DNA of 28,384 nt from a virus: IMG/VR virus record IMGVR_UViG_3300020193_000107, positions 1-28,384 of that record; one strand, given 5' to 3'. This document shows positions 14,390-21,262 of this stretch, piece by piece (the first letter of the stretch is position 1; each line of letters begins with the position of its first letter). Under the pieces are notes generated by a model. The model had not been told where the DNA came from and searched no databases. It saw only the letters and a program-made list of their open reading frames with translations. A program made the position numbers and the translations under genes.

Positions 14390-15206
14390 CTGATTTCATG
14401 ATGGTGTGCGCGCTGTGCGCGCACAGGAGGCTGGTGTCACAATTCCACCCGGCTAGTATCGGCTGCTGTTCCCCCCGGCTGATATGGTCAAGCACTTGCG
14501 CCCTCCACCGCAGCGCGAACCGGACACAATGGTTGCATCGTGTGTGTGTGCAGCCCGCTTCGGCGGGCCGATAGCGGGCCTGCCGACTCCAGGCCATTGA
14601 ATCCGCACTGTCCAGCATGGCGGCGGCGCCGAGCAGCAGCCCCGTGGTCTTTATTCCGAACCCGTGCAGCCGGTAGCCGAGCGTCGCGAGCTGGCGGAGA
14701 ATCGCCCGCCCCTCTTTCGCCCCTTGCCGCCGACACACCGATCCGACACCGACGAGCCTCGTCAGCGGCAACCCAGCGGCTTCATACTGGTCTGCATGGC
14801 GCACATAATCGTGCGGCATCCACCCTTGGAGCACCGGCACCCACGGCAGATCCGGCGCGAGGTCGAGCAGCGTCGCGTAACTCTCCACCGTGCGCCGCTG
14901 ATGCTCGGCCAGTGTCAATCCGGTCTTGGTGAGCATGAAGGGTTCACACATCCAATCTTGGATCGCCGCCCATCGGAGCCCGCCGATCTCGTCCATGTAT
15001 CGACGGACGGCCTTCGCGTAGTCCTGCGGTATCGTCCGCCACTCGCCATACATGCTCAATTCCGAAAACCCTCCTGAGTCAAGCGCCCATGCGCCACGAG
15101 CTCGCGGGAGCGTTCGGCGTGGCCCGAGGATCCGATGCGAGATGAATAGGGGGACATCCAGCAGAGCAAGCCACATGGGGCGATCGGTACCGAGCCAGAA
15201 GTCCAA
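14364..15206 (-). CDS. dpdA: DpdA-like 7-deazaguanine DNA transglycosylase
   Basis: A 280-residue protein starting at TTG 15206, 3 bp after the transporter stop codon and 8 nt behind AACAGG. This start gives MDFWLGTDRPMWLALLDVPLF, which fits DpdA N-termini that I recall; ATG 15176 would lose it. DpdA is a TGT relative that replaces guanine in DNA by preQ0 or related bases. Visible features are ALDSGGFSEL (Asp43, equivalent to the TGT base-binding DSGGF), GVGSVCRRQ (153-161), HGFGIKTTGL (181-190), SADSMAWSRQARY (200-212, a candidate nucleophile Asp202) and a Cys cluster CTHTRCNHC (219-227), a probable zinc site. The upstream gene encodes a queuosine-precursor transporter, strongly supporting the pathway. 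It is the last gene of the early minus-strand operon. The residue roles are inferred from TGT. Confidence 0.85.
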   Translation of the reverse strand: MDFWLGTDRPMWLALLDVPLFISHRILGPRRTLPRARGAWALDSGGFSELSMYGEWRTIPQDYAKAVRRYMDEIGGLRWAAIQDWMCEPFMLTKTGLTLAEHQRRTVESYATLLDLAPDLPWVPVLQGWMPHDYVRHADQYEAAGLPLTRLVGVGSVCRRQGAKEGRAILRQLATLGYRLHGFGIKTTGLLLGAAAMLDSADSMAWSRQARYRPAEAGCTHTRCNHCVRFALRWRAQVLDHISRGEQQPILAGWNCDTSLLCAHSAHTIMKSATSHPRVR

Positions 15207-15208
15207 TA

Positions 15209-15691
15209 TCAGGGCCTGTTGGCCGAGCGCCAGTACCACATCGCGCCTATCGCGAGCAGCGTCATCCATGCCTTGCCGATGATCTGCCCAGGGAGATAGT
15301 CCAGCGACCCGAACGCGAGCGAGAGAAAGAGCGCGCTGTCCACGACGAGGCCGACGGCATTGGACGCCATGACCGCGCCGAGACCGTACCTCTTTCGCAG
15401 CGGCGCGTAGACCGCGAAGTCGGCCAGCTCGGAGACGAGAAACGCGGCACCGGATGCCAGGGCGAACCGTGGCGATAGGACGGCGGACAGCGCGGCGCCA
15501 GCCACGATGCACCAGATCACGATGCGCGGCCCGTGCCGATCATGCGTGAGGTCTCGGAAGGTGAATGCGAGCCCGGCCGCATAGACTCCTGCGGGCGCGA
15601 CGAACCCGAAGCCAACTGGGACGAGGCCGAAGCGGAGGATGAGCGAGTTAGCGACAAACACTGACGCGATGAACAGTAGAGGCCAGATCAT
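15209..15691 (-). CDS. yhhQ: Queuosine precursor (preQ0) transporter, YhhQ/VUT family
   Basis: A 160-residue integral membrane protein starting at ATG 15691, behind AGGAG at 8 nt and overlapping the previous stop by one base (TGATG). It has about five or six hydrophobic segments. Family signatures that I recognise are FRDLTHDRHG (about 45-54), SELADFAVYAPLR (around residue 87) and SNAVGLVVDSALF (around 107). It is shorter than E. coli YhhQ (221 aa), like other compact phage versions. The protein should move preQ0 or preQ1 across the inner membrane. Direct coupling to the dpdA-like gene (2 bp between them) implies that the imported base feeds DNA modification rather than tRNA. No precursor-biosynthesis gene is present in the window. 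Confidence 0.88.
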   Translation of the reverse strand: MIWPLLFIASVFVANSLILRFGLVPVGFGFVAPAGVYAAGLAFTFRDLTHDRHGPRIVIWCIVAGAALSAVLSPRFALASGAAFLVSELADFAVYAPLRKRYGLGAVMASNAVGLVVDSALFLSLAFGSLDYLPGQIIGKAWMTLLAIGAMWYWRSANRP

Positions 15692-16065
15692 CACAAGCTC
15701 TCCTGTTGCCCCAACATCTCGGCCGTGACCACGACCTCGCGGAGCTGCCACGTCTTGCGCCGCCCGCGCGCCCCCGCCCGCCGCCAGCCATGCACGAGCA
15801 CCGTGTTGTCGGTCGCGAGGCAGGCGCGGACGCGGCTCGCCACGGGCTCGGCGCGCATCTTCGCGATGCGATGCGCGACGTTGGCGCTGCTCGTGGTCTG
15901 TATGTACGTCGTGCCGGGCACGCCGGGGATCACGGCCACAAGATCGGCGAAGCCGAAGAGATCCTGGCGGATGCGCGCGTGCTGGTTCCACTTCTCGACC
16001 ACGGCCACCATGTCGCCCGCGATGGCGCGCAGATACCGCAGGGAGCGTTGGGTGGGCGAGCTCAC
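15691..16065 (-). CDS. PD-(D/E)XK / resolvase-like small protein (tentative)
   Basis: A 124-residue protein from GTG 16065. The core reads VAVVEKWNQHARIRQDLFGF, then ADLVAVIPGVPGTTYIQTTS and SNVAHRIAKM, followed by VHGWRR and RKTWQLREVVV. That arrangement (D in DLFGFADLVA, a strand with YIQTT, trailing W-R-L strand) resembles small phage Holliday-junction-resolvase-like nucleases that I recall. The usual (E/Q)xK is IQTT here, so catalysis is uncertain. Its stop overlaps the transporter start (TGATG). It could also be a non-catalytic DNA-binding relative. Confidence 0.5.
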   Translation of the reverse strand: MSSPTQRSLRYLRAIAGDMVAVVEKWNQHARIRQDLFGFADLVAVIPGVPGTTYIQTTSSANVAHRIAKMRAEPVASRVRACLATDNTVLVHGWRRAGARGRRKTWQLREVVVTAEMLGQQESL

Positions 16066-16084
16066 CGCCGCGCCACGCTCATGC

Positions 16085-16225
16085 TCACCACGTCACGGTC
16101 ACGGTCAACACCGCCGCGGCAAGCCAGTAGATGCAGCGCCGCGCGTCGCCCTCGACGGCGTAGATGACCGCCGCGCCGACGTCGAGCGCGATGAGGAGCG
16201 CGGGGAATATCTGCGCTCGGCTCAC
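16085..16225 (-). CDS. 46-aa membrane peptide
   Basis: GTG 16225 to TGA 16085 encodes VSRAQIFPALLIALDVGAAV, then IYAVEGDARRCIYWLAAAVL and TVTVTW. Two hydrophobic helices flank a short charged turn, so a helical hairpin in the inner membrane is likely. I recall similar small phage membrane proteins, but no function. It lies between the PP-loop gene (16 bp upstream) and the nuclease-like gene. Confidence 0.55.
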   Translation of the reverse strand: MSRAQIFPALLIALDVGAAVIYAVEGDARRCIYWLAAAVLTVTVTW

Positions 16226-16241
16226 CGCCGCGCCCGCCGGG

Positions 16242-17090
16242 CTACTCGCATAGGTTGTAGACGCTCATGCAGGCAGGGCCGTCAGGCTCGCGGAAGAGGT
16301 CGCCTTGGGCCTCGGCCAAGCGGATATACGCAAACACGTCGGCCACCGTGGGCACCCGGATCGCGCGACCGTCCTTCGTTATGAACGGCTGCGAACAGTA
16401 GCGTTGCGGGATGTAGTCGGTGCGGAAGAACGACCGATACCCCGCGCCGGGGGTACGCTCTTGCACCACGGCATTGAGCCGAGATTCGAGCTCCATCAGC
16501 CTGGCCTCGATCTCCGGCGTGCGCCGCGCGAGCACGAGCAGCTCCCGCTTATTGACCATGATGCAGGGCCAACAGCCCACGCGCCCGACGCCCATGAGAT
16601 AAAGCGGGTTGGGTTTGACGTTGTGACGCTTGTGAATGGCGAAGACGTCGGCCGCCGTCCAGTGGAATAGCGGGCGCTCGATCCAGTACCCGCCCCCCTT
16701 TTCTTCCCATTGTCGCGATGGCATCGCGGCGCGGGCAGCCGACTCATCGGCCCGGATGCCCTGATATACCGTCGCCTCATCCTCAAGCGACTCCAGATAC
16801 TTCCAGAGCGGTAAGATTTTTAATTCCTCTGTGCAAAAGCGAGCGTGGACCATCGGCACTATCCTGCGACCTAGTACGAGATCGCTAAATCCGTCGTACT
16901 TTTCGCTTTTGAGCACGACGAGTTGACCATCAAGCACCGACTGATTGATCTCCTCCACGTAGGCGTAGGTCAGCGGATGCTCCCAGCCGGTATCGCAGAA
17001 GACCGCCGTGAACGGGATGCCCTGCTCGCGCAGCCACAGGAGCAAGGCCGTCGAGTCCTTCCCGCCTGAGAACGCGGCGACGTGGATCAC
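16242..17090 (-). CDS. PP-loop ATPase, PAPS reductase / DndC-like family
   Basis: A 282-residue protein from GTG 17090, whose GTGA overlaps the stop of the upstream membrane peptide. The PP-loop SGGKDSTALLLW lies at residues 8-19, followed by TAVFCDTGWEHPLTYAYVEE. The family arginine/cysteine region is MVHARFCTEELKILPLWKYL, then YQGIRADESAARAAMPSRQW, PLFHWTAADVFAIHKRHNVK and PLYLMGVGRVGCWPCIM, with a CxxC pair. Such proteins activate a substrate with ATP: PAPS reductases, DndC of DNA phosphorothioation and many phage proteins share this layout. The cysteines may bind an Fe-S cluster or zinc. Substrate unknown. No DndB/D/E partner is visible, so phosphorothioation is not supported; its place near the preQ0 genes makes base tailoring a possible but unproven role. 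Confidence 0.8.
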   Translation of the reverse strand: MIHVAAFSGGKDSTALLLWLREQGIPFTAVFCDTGWEHPLTYAYVEEINQSVLDGQLVVLKSEKYDGFSDLVLGRRIVPMVHARFCTEELKILPLWKYLESLEDEATVYQGIRADESAARAAMPSRQWEEKGGGYWIERPLFHWTAADVFAIHKRHNVKPNPLYLMGVGRVGCWPCIMVNKRELLVLARRTPEIEARLMELESRLNAVVQERTPGAGYRSFFRTDYIPQRYCSQPFITKDGRAIRVPTVADVFAYIRLAEAQGDLFREPDGPACMSVYNLCE

Positions 17091-17194
17091 CGCTGCGCCC
17101 GCCGGGCCATGCGCGCGAGGATCACGAGCTTCCACACGACGCCGGCCAGCAGCGCGACGGTGATGATGGACAGCGCGGCATGGAGCCAGGTCAT
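17087..17194 (-). CDS. 35-aa single-pass membrane peptide
   Basis: ATG 17194 overlaps the methyltransferase stop (ATGA), and its TGA overlaps the PP-loop start. The product MTWLHAALSIITVALLAGVV continues WKLVILARMARRAQR: one hydrophobic helix and a basic C-terminal tail, predicted cytoplasmic. Overlaps on both sides favour a real, coupled gene. Confidence 0.5.
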   Translation of the reverse strand: MTWLHAALSIITVALLAGVVWKLVILARMARRAQR

Positions 17195-19980
17195 GGCGCT
17201 TCTGTGAGCGCCGCCATCAGGCGACGGCCGAGCCATTCGATGACGGGCACCGTCACCGCGTTGCCCATCATGCGGTAGCGCGGCGAGTCGGGGCAGGTGC
17301 AGCGTTCTGCCGCGGCCTCGGGGTCGCGCGCCCAGTCGTCCAGCGGCAGGCAAAGACATGTCCAGCCTATGGGGAAGCCCTGGAGTGCCTCACATTCTGC
17401 GGGAACTAATCTGCGGACTGCGAGAGCGGGCTGTGTTGATTGCGCTTGAACGCTAGCGGATCGCCCCACTTCTTGAATCGCTGATAGTGCTTGTCGCAGT
17501 AGCCGAGCCCCTTCTGCGGGTTCCCACATATCGAGCAAGGAACCATCTTCCGGTGCTGGCGCAGATGGCAGGAGCGGCACAACGCGATGAGGTTCGCTGG
17601 ATCGTTGTTCAGCGAATTCTCGTCGAGATGATGTACGTCGAGACGCTTGCGCGTTGTTCCGCACGCCTCGCACCGGACCGCGCGCTTGATTGTGCGTGCT
17701 CGATACCGCCCCTCCGTCGGGCTCGTTACGGTGATCTTGAACCGGCCCTTGAACCCTTGCGCCATGCACGCCATGTCGCAGAACTTGCGACGGGAGAAAT
17801 GGAGCAAGGACTGAAGCTGCCCGTCGCGCTCCATCCCGCGAATCAATTGCTTCCCGCAGGAGGCGCAAAATCGAATCGGCGTCGGCTTGCGTGGCATCGG
17901 CATACGCATGAATACTAGCCGCGAATCCTTGCATGGTCAAGGCGTCAGACAGATCATTGAACGTGTCAAACGTGGTGATCTGCGTCGTGTCGAAGGCGAT
18001 GGCCGGCGTCCACGGTATCCCGAGGCCGCTGCCGACCTTGAGGGGCGGCGATGTCGCATCGGACGGCGCCTGATCGAGGCTCGTCGTCGGATCGAAACAC
18101 ACCATCGGCACCCCGCGCCCCGTGCCGTCCTCGCTCGCGTCGTGGCCCTCGGCCCGGAGCGTGTGCGTGACGATCAGGTGTCCCGGCTTGGTGTTGCTGT
18201 CCGGCCCCTTCGCGTCGCGCTCGCACAGCGTCGCCGCCACGAGGTTCTCGTCGTCCTCCTGGCGCCGTCCGGGCGCGTTGACCCCGGAGCCGTGCGAGCC
18301 GGAGCTCAAGGTAGCCGCGAGGTGTGGCGCGATGAGCGTGCCTTTGTTCGCGCCGTAGTCCTGCCCCCCGCCGATGCCGCCGAGCGCGCGCGCGATGTCG
18401 ACGCCGATCACGAGGTTGTCGGCATCGGCGGGGGCGGTGCCGGGCCGTCGTGCGCCGCCAGCGCGGTTAGCGCCTGTCGCAATGCTGGCGGCAATTCGCG
18501 CCCCCGCTTCTCCGCTCGCCGCAAGATCCCCGTCGCCGCGCGCGGGCTCAAAAAGTATTTGGGCAACGCGCGCTTCATCAGGACCGCAGACAGCGTCACG
18601 CGCTCGGGACTCGGCCTCTGCGAGAAGAATCCGAGCGCGGTCGCGCCAAGGTTCCTCGACAAAGAGATCATCTGCGAGCGGCTCCAACGAGGCGATACAC
18701 GCCAGCAGCGCGGTCAAACTTAATGATTTCGCGTTCCAGCAGGGCGGGCACGAGCCGGTCCAAGCTGCGGTGAGCACGAAGATGCTCAGCGTCGCCTCGG
18801 CACACGTGCAAATTTGCTGAGGCGTTGTCTGTTTTGACCAAGTTGATATGGTGGACGCGCTCGGCTGGATCCAGAGATCGCCCCAAAGTACGCTCCATGA
18901 CTCGACGGTGTTGTCGCTCTCGTCGTCCGTCGCGGGAGCGCATGATGTAGCCGTCTGACTCAACCCATCCTGTCGGTCGTCGGACGGACACGCCCAGCTT
19001 GACGGCGCGGATGCGGACGCCCGCGCCCGTGCGTCCAAGACGCTGAGCAATCTCGGCCACGCTGATGCTTCCAGCGAGGCGGCGAAGCTCGCCATCCTCC
19101 TTCGTAGTCCAGCGATGGCCGAGGATTGATCGGTCGCACCTCCGCAGTCCCCAGAGACGGTTACGGATCGCGGATCGAGTAACTCCCAGGCGTCGAGCAA
19201 GCTCTGGGCTACGACAGCAGCGAGCGTGACGCTGGAGAAATGCGTCGGCGTCTGGAGTCCATAGTTCGCGTCCACGCCGACGAAGAACAGGCGCCGTCTC
19301 CGTTGCGGCACACCGAACTCCTGCGAGTCGCATTCCTCTACCTCCGTGAGCCATCCGGCCCCATGCAGCGCGTCCAGAACGGCCCCAATGTCCTCGCCTC
19401 CGTTGACGGACAGAAGCCCCGGCACGTTCTCAAGGAGCAAAAAGGGCGGTCGCAGCGCCTTGCCCACTCTGATGATTTCCCAGAAGAGCGCGGTGCGATC
19501 GTCCTTGAGTCCGCGGCGCTTGCCGGCGACGCTGGCGCCTTGGCAGGGGAATCCGGCGACGAGAAGATCCACGGTGCCGAGTCGCCTTTGCCAGTGCGCC
19601 CGCTCTGCGCTTTCAACGGCTGCACGATCGATTCCGGGCGCCCCCGGCCATTCCGCGCGATCCTCGCCTCGAATGCCATGACCGATGGGGGAGGGCCAGA
19701 GTTCAGCGTGAAACTGATGCCCTTCTGAATCCCGAGCCCCGCATTCCGTAGCCGCACCTTCCCCTTGGCATCCGGCGATGGAGTCTTCGCCCGCTGGGCA
19801 TCGGCTTGGATCGAATACACCTCGAACGTCGGTCCATCGCCACACGCCGGGCCATCGGACGCCGAGGACGCGCTGGCAGGCGCGGTCGATCTCGACCTGG
19901 CCGACGCATCGGAATCCGGCGCGCTCGAGGCCGAGGTCGAAGCCGCCGACTCCCGCGAAGAGGCTGAGGAAGCTTGGCAT
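17191..19980 (-). CDS. C5-cytosine DNA methyltransferase frame, interrupted by two HNH genes
   Basis: A continuous 929-codon frame begins at ATG 19980 behind GAAAGGGG. It holds motif I SLFAGVGGFDLGLERAGF (6-23), motif IV AGFPCQGASVAGKRRG with Cys146, motif VI LLLENVPGLL (around 184), motif VIII FGVPQRRRRLFFVG (222-235), target-region words THTLRAEGHDASEDGTGRG and AFDTTQIT, motif IX VRRLVPAECEALQGFPIGW and motif X MMGNAVTVPVIEWLGRRL. The middle contains two HNH endonuclease genes in other frames (18668-19333, 17406-17909), and residues 55-136 are an unusual linker between motifs I and IV. The frame stays open through both, perhaps only because the DNA is GC-rich; translation of those parts looks non-native. 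It may produce one long protein, split polypeptides, or be spliced. Catalytic motifs are intact. Confidence 0.8.
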   Translation of the reverse strand: MPSFLSLFAGVGGFDLGLERAGFRCVGQVEIDRACQRVLGVRWPGVWRWTDVRGVFDPSRCPAGEDSIAGCQGEGAATECGARDSEGHQFHAELWPSPIGHGIRGEDRAEWPGAPGIDRAAVESAERAHWQRRLGTVDLLVAGFPCQGASVAGKRRGLKDDRTALFWEIIRVGKALRPPFLLLENVPGLLSVNGGEDIGAVLDALHGAGWLTEVEECDSQEFGVPQRRRRLFFVGVDANYGLQTPTHFSSVTLAAVVAQSLLDAWELLDPRSVTVSGDCGGATDQSSAIAGLRRRMASFAASLEASAWPRLLSVLDARARASASAPSSWACPSDDRQDGLSQTATSCAPATDDESDNTVESWSVLWGDLWIQPSASTISTWSKQTTPQQICTCAEATLSIFVLTAAWTGSCPPCWNAKSLSLTALLACIASLEPLADDLFVEEPWRDRARILLAEAESRARDAVCGPDEARVAQILFEPARGDGDLAASGEAGARIAASIATGANRAGGARRPGTAPADADNLVIGVDIARALGGIGGGQDYGANKGTLIAPHLAATLSSGSHGSGVNAPGRRQEDDENLVAATLCERDAKGPDSNTKPGHLIVTHTLRAEGHDASEDGTGRGVPMVCFDPTTSLDQAPSDATSPPLKVGSGLGIPWTPAIAFDTTQITTFDTFNDLSDALTMQGFAASIHAYADATQADADSILRLLREAIDSRDGARRAASVLAPFLPSQVLRHGVHGARVQGPVQDHRNEPDGGAVSSTHNQARGPVRGVRNNAQASRRTSSRREFAEQRSSEPHRVVPLLPSAPAPEDGSLLDMWEPAEGARLLRQALSAIQEVGRSASVQAQSTQPALAVRRLVPAECEALQGFPIGWTCLCLPLDDWARDPEAAAERCTCPDSPRYRMMGNAVTVPVIEWLGRRLMAALTEAP
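17406..17909 (-). CDS. HNH homing endonuclease inside the methyltransferase gene (second insertion)
   Basis: A 167-residue protein from ATG 17909 in a different frame from the methyltransferase. Zinc pairs FCASCGKQL and FCDMACMAQG lie at the N-terminus. The HNH core is VRCEACGTTRKRLDVHHLDE followed by NSLNNDPANLIALCRSCHLR, with the H-H...N...H pattern. A C-terminal CSICGNPQKGLGYCDKHYQR is a further zinc knuckle. Its 3' end overlaps the codons for VRRLVPAEC, the conserved motif IX region of the host gene, which is where homing elements commonly insert. The ribosome-binding site is weak. It probably cuts uninterrupted alleles and is selfish DNA. Confidence 0.8.
   Translation of the reverse strand: MRMPMPRKPTPIRFCASCGKQLIRGMERDGQLQSLLHFSRRKFCDMACMAQGFKGRFKITVTSPTEGRYRARTIKRAVRCEACGTTRKRLDVHHLDENSLNNDPANLIALCRSCHLRQHRKMVPCSICGNPQKGLGYCDKHYQRFKKWGDPLAFKRNQHSPLSQSAD
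18408..18671 (-). pseudogene. Out-of-frame methyltransferase-associated segment (LSPRAATGILRRAEKRG)
   Basis: From ATG 18671 (overlapping the HNH stop, ATGA) to TGA 18408 a frame other than that of the methyltransferase encodes 87 residues including SAVLMKRALPKYFLSPRAAT and GILRRAEKRGRELPPALRQA. I recall this conserved segment from phage methyltransferase loci. The same DNA in the methyltransferase frame reads ARVAQILFEPARGDGDLAAS, which also looks family-like. So either two frames are overprinted, or a frameshift near the C5 run at about 18433-18437 separates parts of one ancestral frame. Confidence 0.4.
18668..19333 (-). CDS. HNH homing endonuclease inside the methyltransferase gene (first insertion)
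   Basis: A 221-residue protein from ATG 19333, which has a perfect GGAGGT six bases upstream, itself part of methyltransferase codons. Two Myb/SANT-like DNA-binding repeats are visible: WTPDADAFLQRHARCCRSPE with LARRLGVTRSAIRNRLWGLR, and WTTKEDGELRRLAGSISVAE with IAQRLGRTGAGVRIRAVKLG. The HNH_3-type core is RRVMERTLGRSLDPAERVHH followed by INLVKTDNASANLHV. The first 20 or so codons overlap methyltransferase codons in another frame, up to about 19267, where the methyltransferase resemblance stops. Likely a free-standing homing gene or the ORF of a mobile intron; no intron core was recognised by eye. Confidence 0.8.
   Translation of the reverse strand: MRLAGVRCAATETAPVLRRRGRELWTPDADAFLQRHARCCRSPELARRLGVTRSAIRNRLWGLRRCDRSILGHRWTTKEDGELRRLAGSISVAEIAQRLGRTGAGVRIRAVKLGVSVRRPTGWVESDGYIMRSRDGRRERQHRRVMERTLGRSLDPAERVHHINLVKTDNASANLHVCRGDAEHLRAHRSLDRLVPALLEREIIKFDRAAGVYRLVGAARR
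19572..19820 (-). other. Cryptic out-of-frame methyltransferase target-region segment
   Basis: In a frame other than the methyltransferase's, this stretch reads VYSIQADAQRAKTPSPDAKG, then PPPSVMAFEARIARNGRGRP and ESIVQPLKAQSGRTGKGDSA. Those words resemble the variable target-recognition part of phage Dcm proteins. The limits match the extra 82-residue linker between motifs I and IV of the host gene almost base for base, so this is probably an inserted, out-of-frame fragment of methyltransferase DNA. Confidence 0.55.
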
Positions 19981-20002
19981 GGCATCACCCCTTTCTCCAG
20001 GT

Positions 20003-21262
20003 TTAGCGGTTTGTATCTATCAGTCCCCATTGCGTTCTCTGGCCTCTGCCTCTCGCTGTTGCGCTTATGCGCAACACTTTGTTGCGGTTTTCCAGGCGGC
20101 CGAGCATCGCCCGCACGGCGTTGGGGCTCGTATTCAGTTCTTCGGCAAGGGCTGTCGCGGTTTCCGCCCCGCGCCGCAGGACGGCGAGGATGCGCTGCGC
20201 CAGCGACGCCGTCTGGAAATCAGGCTGGACAGCGTTGACGCGGACTTGGCCGGTATCGGCATCCCAGGCGAAGGCGAGACCGGAGGGGGGGGCGAGGCGC
20301 CCCACGTTGCTTTTTCGGTGATGGAGGGTGAGGATCAGCCGGCCGTCGTCAGGATCGTCGAGCCGTCGCGCCTCAATGGTCGAGCGGGCGGTGTTCGCCA
20401 CATAGACGCCGCCGAAGGGGCGCCGTGGGCCGTCAGCCTCGGCGTTGGCCTTGGAGACGTGCGCGAGCACCAAGTGGGTGGCGGCGTCGAGCGAGCGCAG
20501 GGCGGCGAAGGTGCGGAGCGCGGCGTCGTTCGTTTCGGGCTCGCTGCCGGCGGCAGCGCCGAGGGAGTCGGTGATAACGAGCTCGATCCCGCAGCGCGCG
20601 ATCTCGGCATGCAGTTGATCGACGTGGTCGGTGAGCGGGCGGTGCATGCGATGGTAGAGGATCGAGCCTTGGGGCAGAGCTTCCCGGCCCGCCGTGAGAC
20701 GCCAAAGCCGCTCCTGGTGATCCGCGCGCTCGGATTCCCAGTCGAGGTACAACACGCGGGCGAGCGGCCCGACGGTCCACGCGGTTGACAAGGCGTGCCC
20801 CAGGAGCCCGGCCACGGCCACCGCGAGCGCGATCCAGGTCTTCCCCACGCCGCCGTCGGCGTAGAGGACCGTGATCTGGCGGCGCGGGATGAGGGAGGGG
20901 ACGAGCCAAGCGTCCGCGACCCAGTCGGGATCCGGCGCGCGCGGCTCGAGCGCGACGGGCGGGTTCCCGCGGCGCAGGGTCCGCACGAGGGCCTGGCACG
21001 AGCGATCGATGACCGTCGGCCACTCGACGTCCGGGAGGACGGCGTCGCAGGCTTTAGCAAACTGGGCGCGCGCCGAGGACGCCAGCAGATTGAACCGGGA
21101 CCACGCGACCTCGCCCACGAGCGTGGAGGTGGCCGTGACCTCGGCCGTCACGGTTTCAGTCCGCTCGGCGACGCGCGCGAACTCGAGCACGACCTCGCGC
21201 TCGGCCTCGCCCCAGCGCAAAAAGTACGAGCTGCCGATCGGCGTGATGGGCGGGCAGTTCAT
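20003..21262 (-). CDS. RecA-like AAA ATPase, replicative helicase / RepA-type
   Basis: A 419-residue protein from ATG 21262, overlapping the CHC2 gene stop (ATGA). The central ATPase domain shows Walker A YADGGVGKTWIALAVAVAG (134-152), an LYLDWESE strand (about 171-178), Walker B IELVITDSLGAAAG (226-239) and a sensor strand LVLAHVSKAN, followed by FGGVYVANTARSTIEARRLD. This is the AAA_25/RepA layout of hexameric phage helicases. The C-terminal 90 residues (LAQRILAVLRRGAETATALA, then EELNTSPNAVRAMLGRLENR) form a winged-helix domain. Pairing with a primase-type zinc finger suggests a replisome. It probably unwinds DNA at the phage origin in the cytoplasm. Confidence 0.83.
   Translation of the reverse strand: MNCPPITPIGSSYFLRWGEAEREVVLEFARVAERTETVTAEVTATSTLVGEVAWSRFNLLASSARAQFAKACDAVLPDVEWPTVIDRSCQALVRTLRRGNPPVALEPRAPDPDWVADAWLVPSLIPRRQITVLYADGGVGKTWIALAVAVAGLLGHALSTAWTVGPLARVLYLDWESERADHQERLWRLTAGREALPQGSILYHRMHRPLTDHVDQLHAEIARCGIELVITDSLGAAAGSEPETNDAALRTFAALRSLDAATHLVLAHVSKANAEADGPRRPFGGVYVANTARSTIEARRLDDPDDGRLILTLHHRKSNVGRLAPPSGLAFAWDADTGQVRVNAVQPDFQTASLAQRILAVLRRGAETATALAEELNTSPNAVRAMLGRLENRNKVLRISATARGRGQRTQWGLIDTNR

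Noticed and set aside
16242-17090. DNA phosphorothioation (Dnd) system
   Set aside because: Only one DndC-like PP-loop protein is present; no DndA, B, D or E partner was found in the window.
18408-19333. Group I or II intron around the first HNH gene
   Set aside because: No intron core elements could be recognised by eye; the idea is kept only as a test in the findings.
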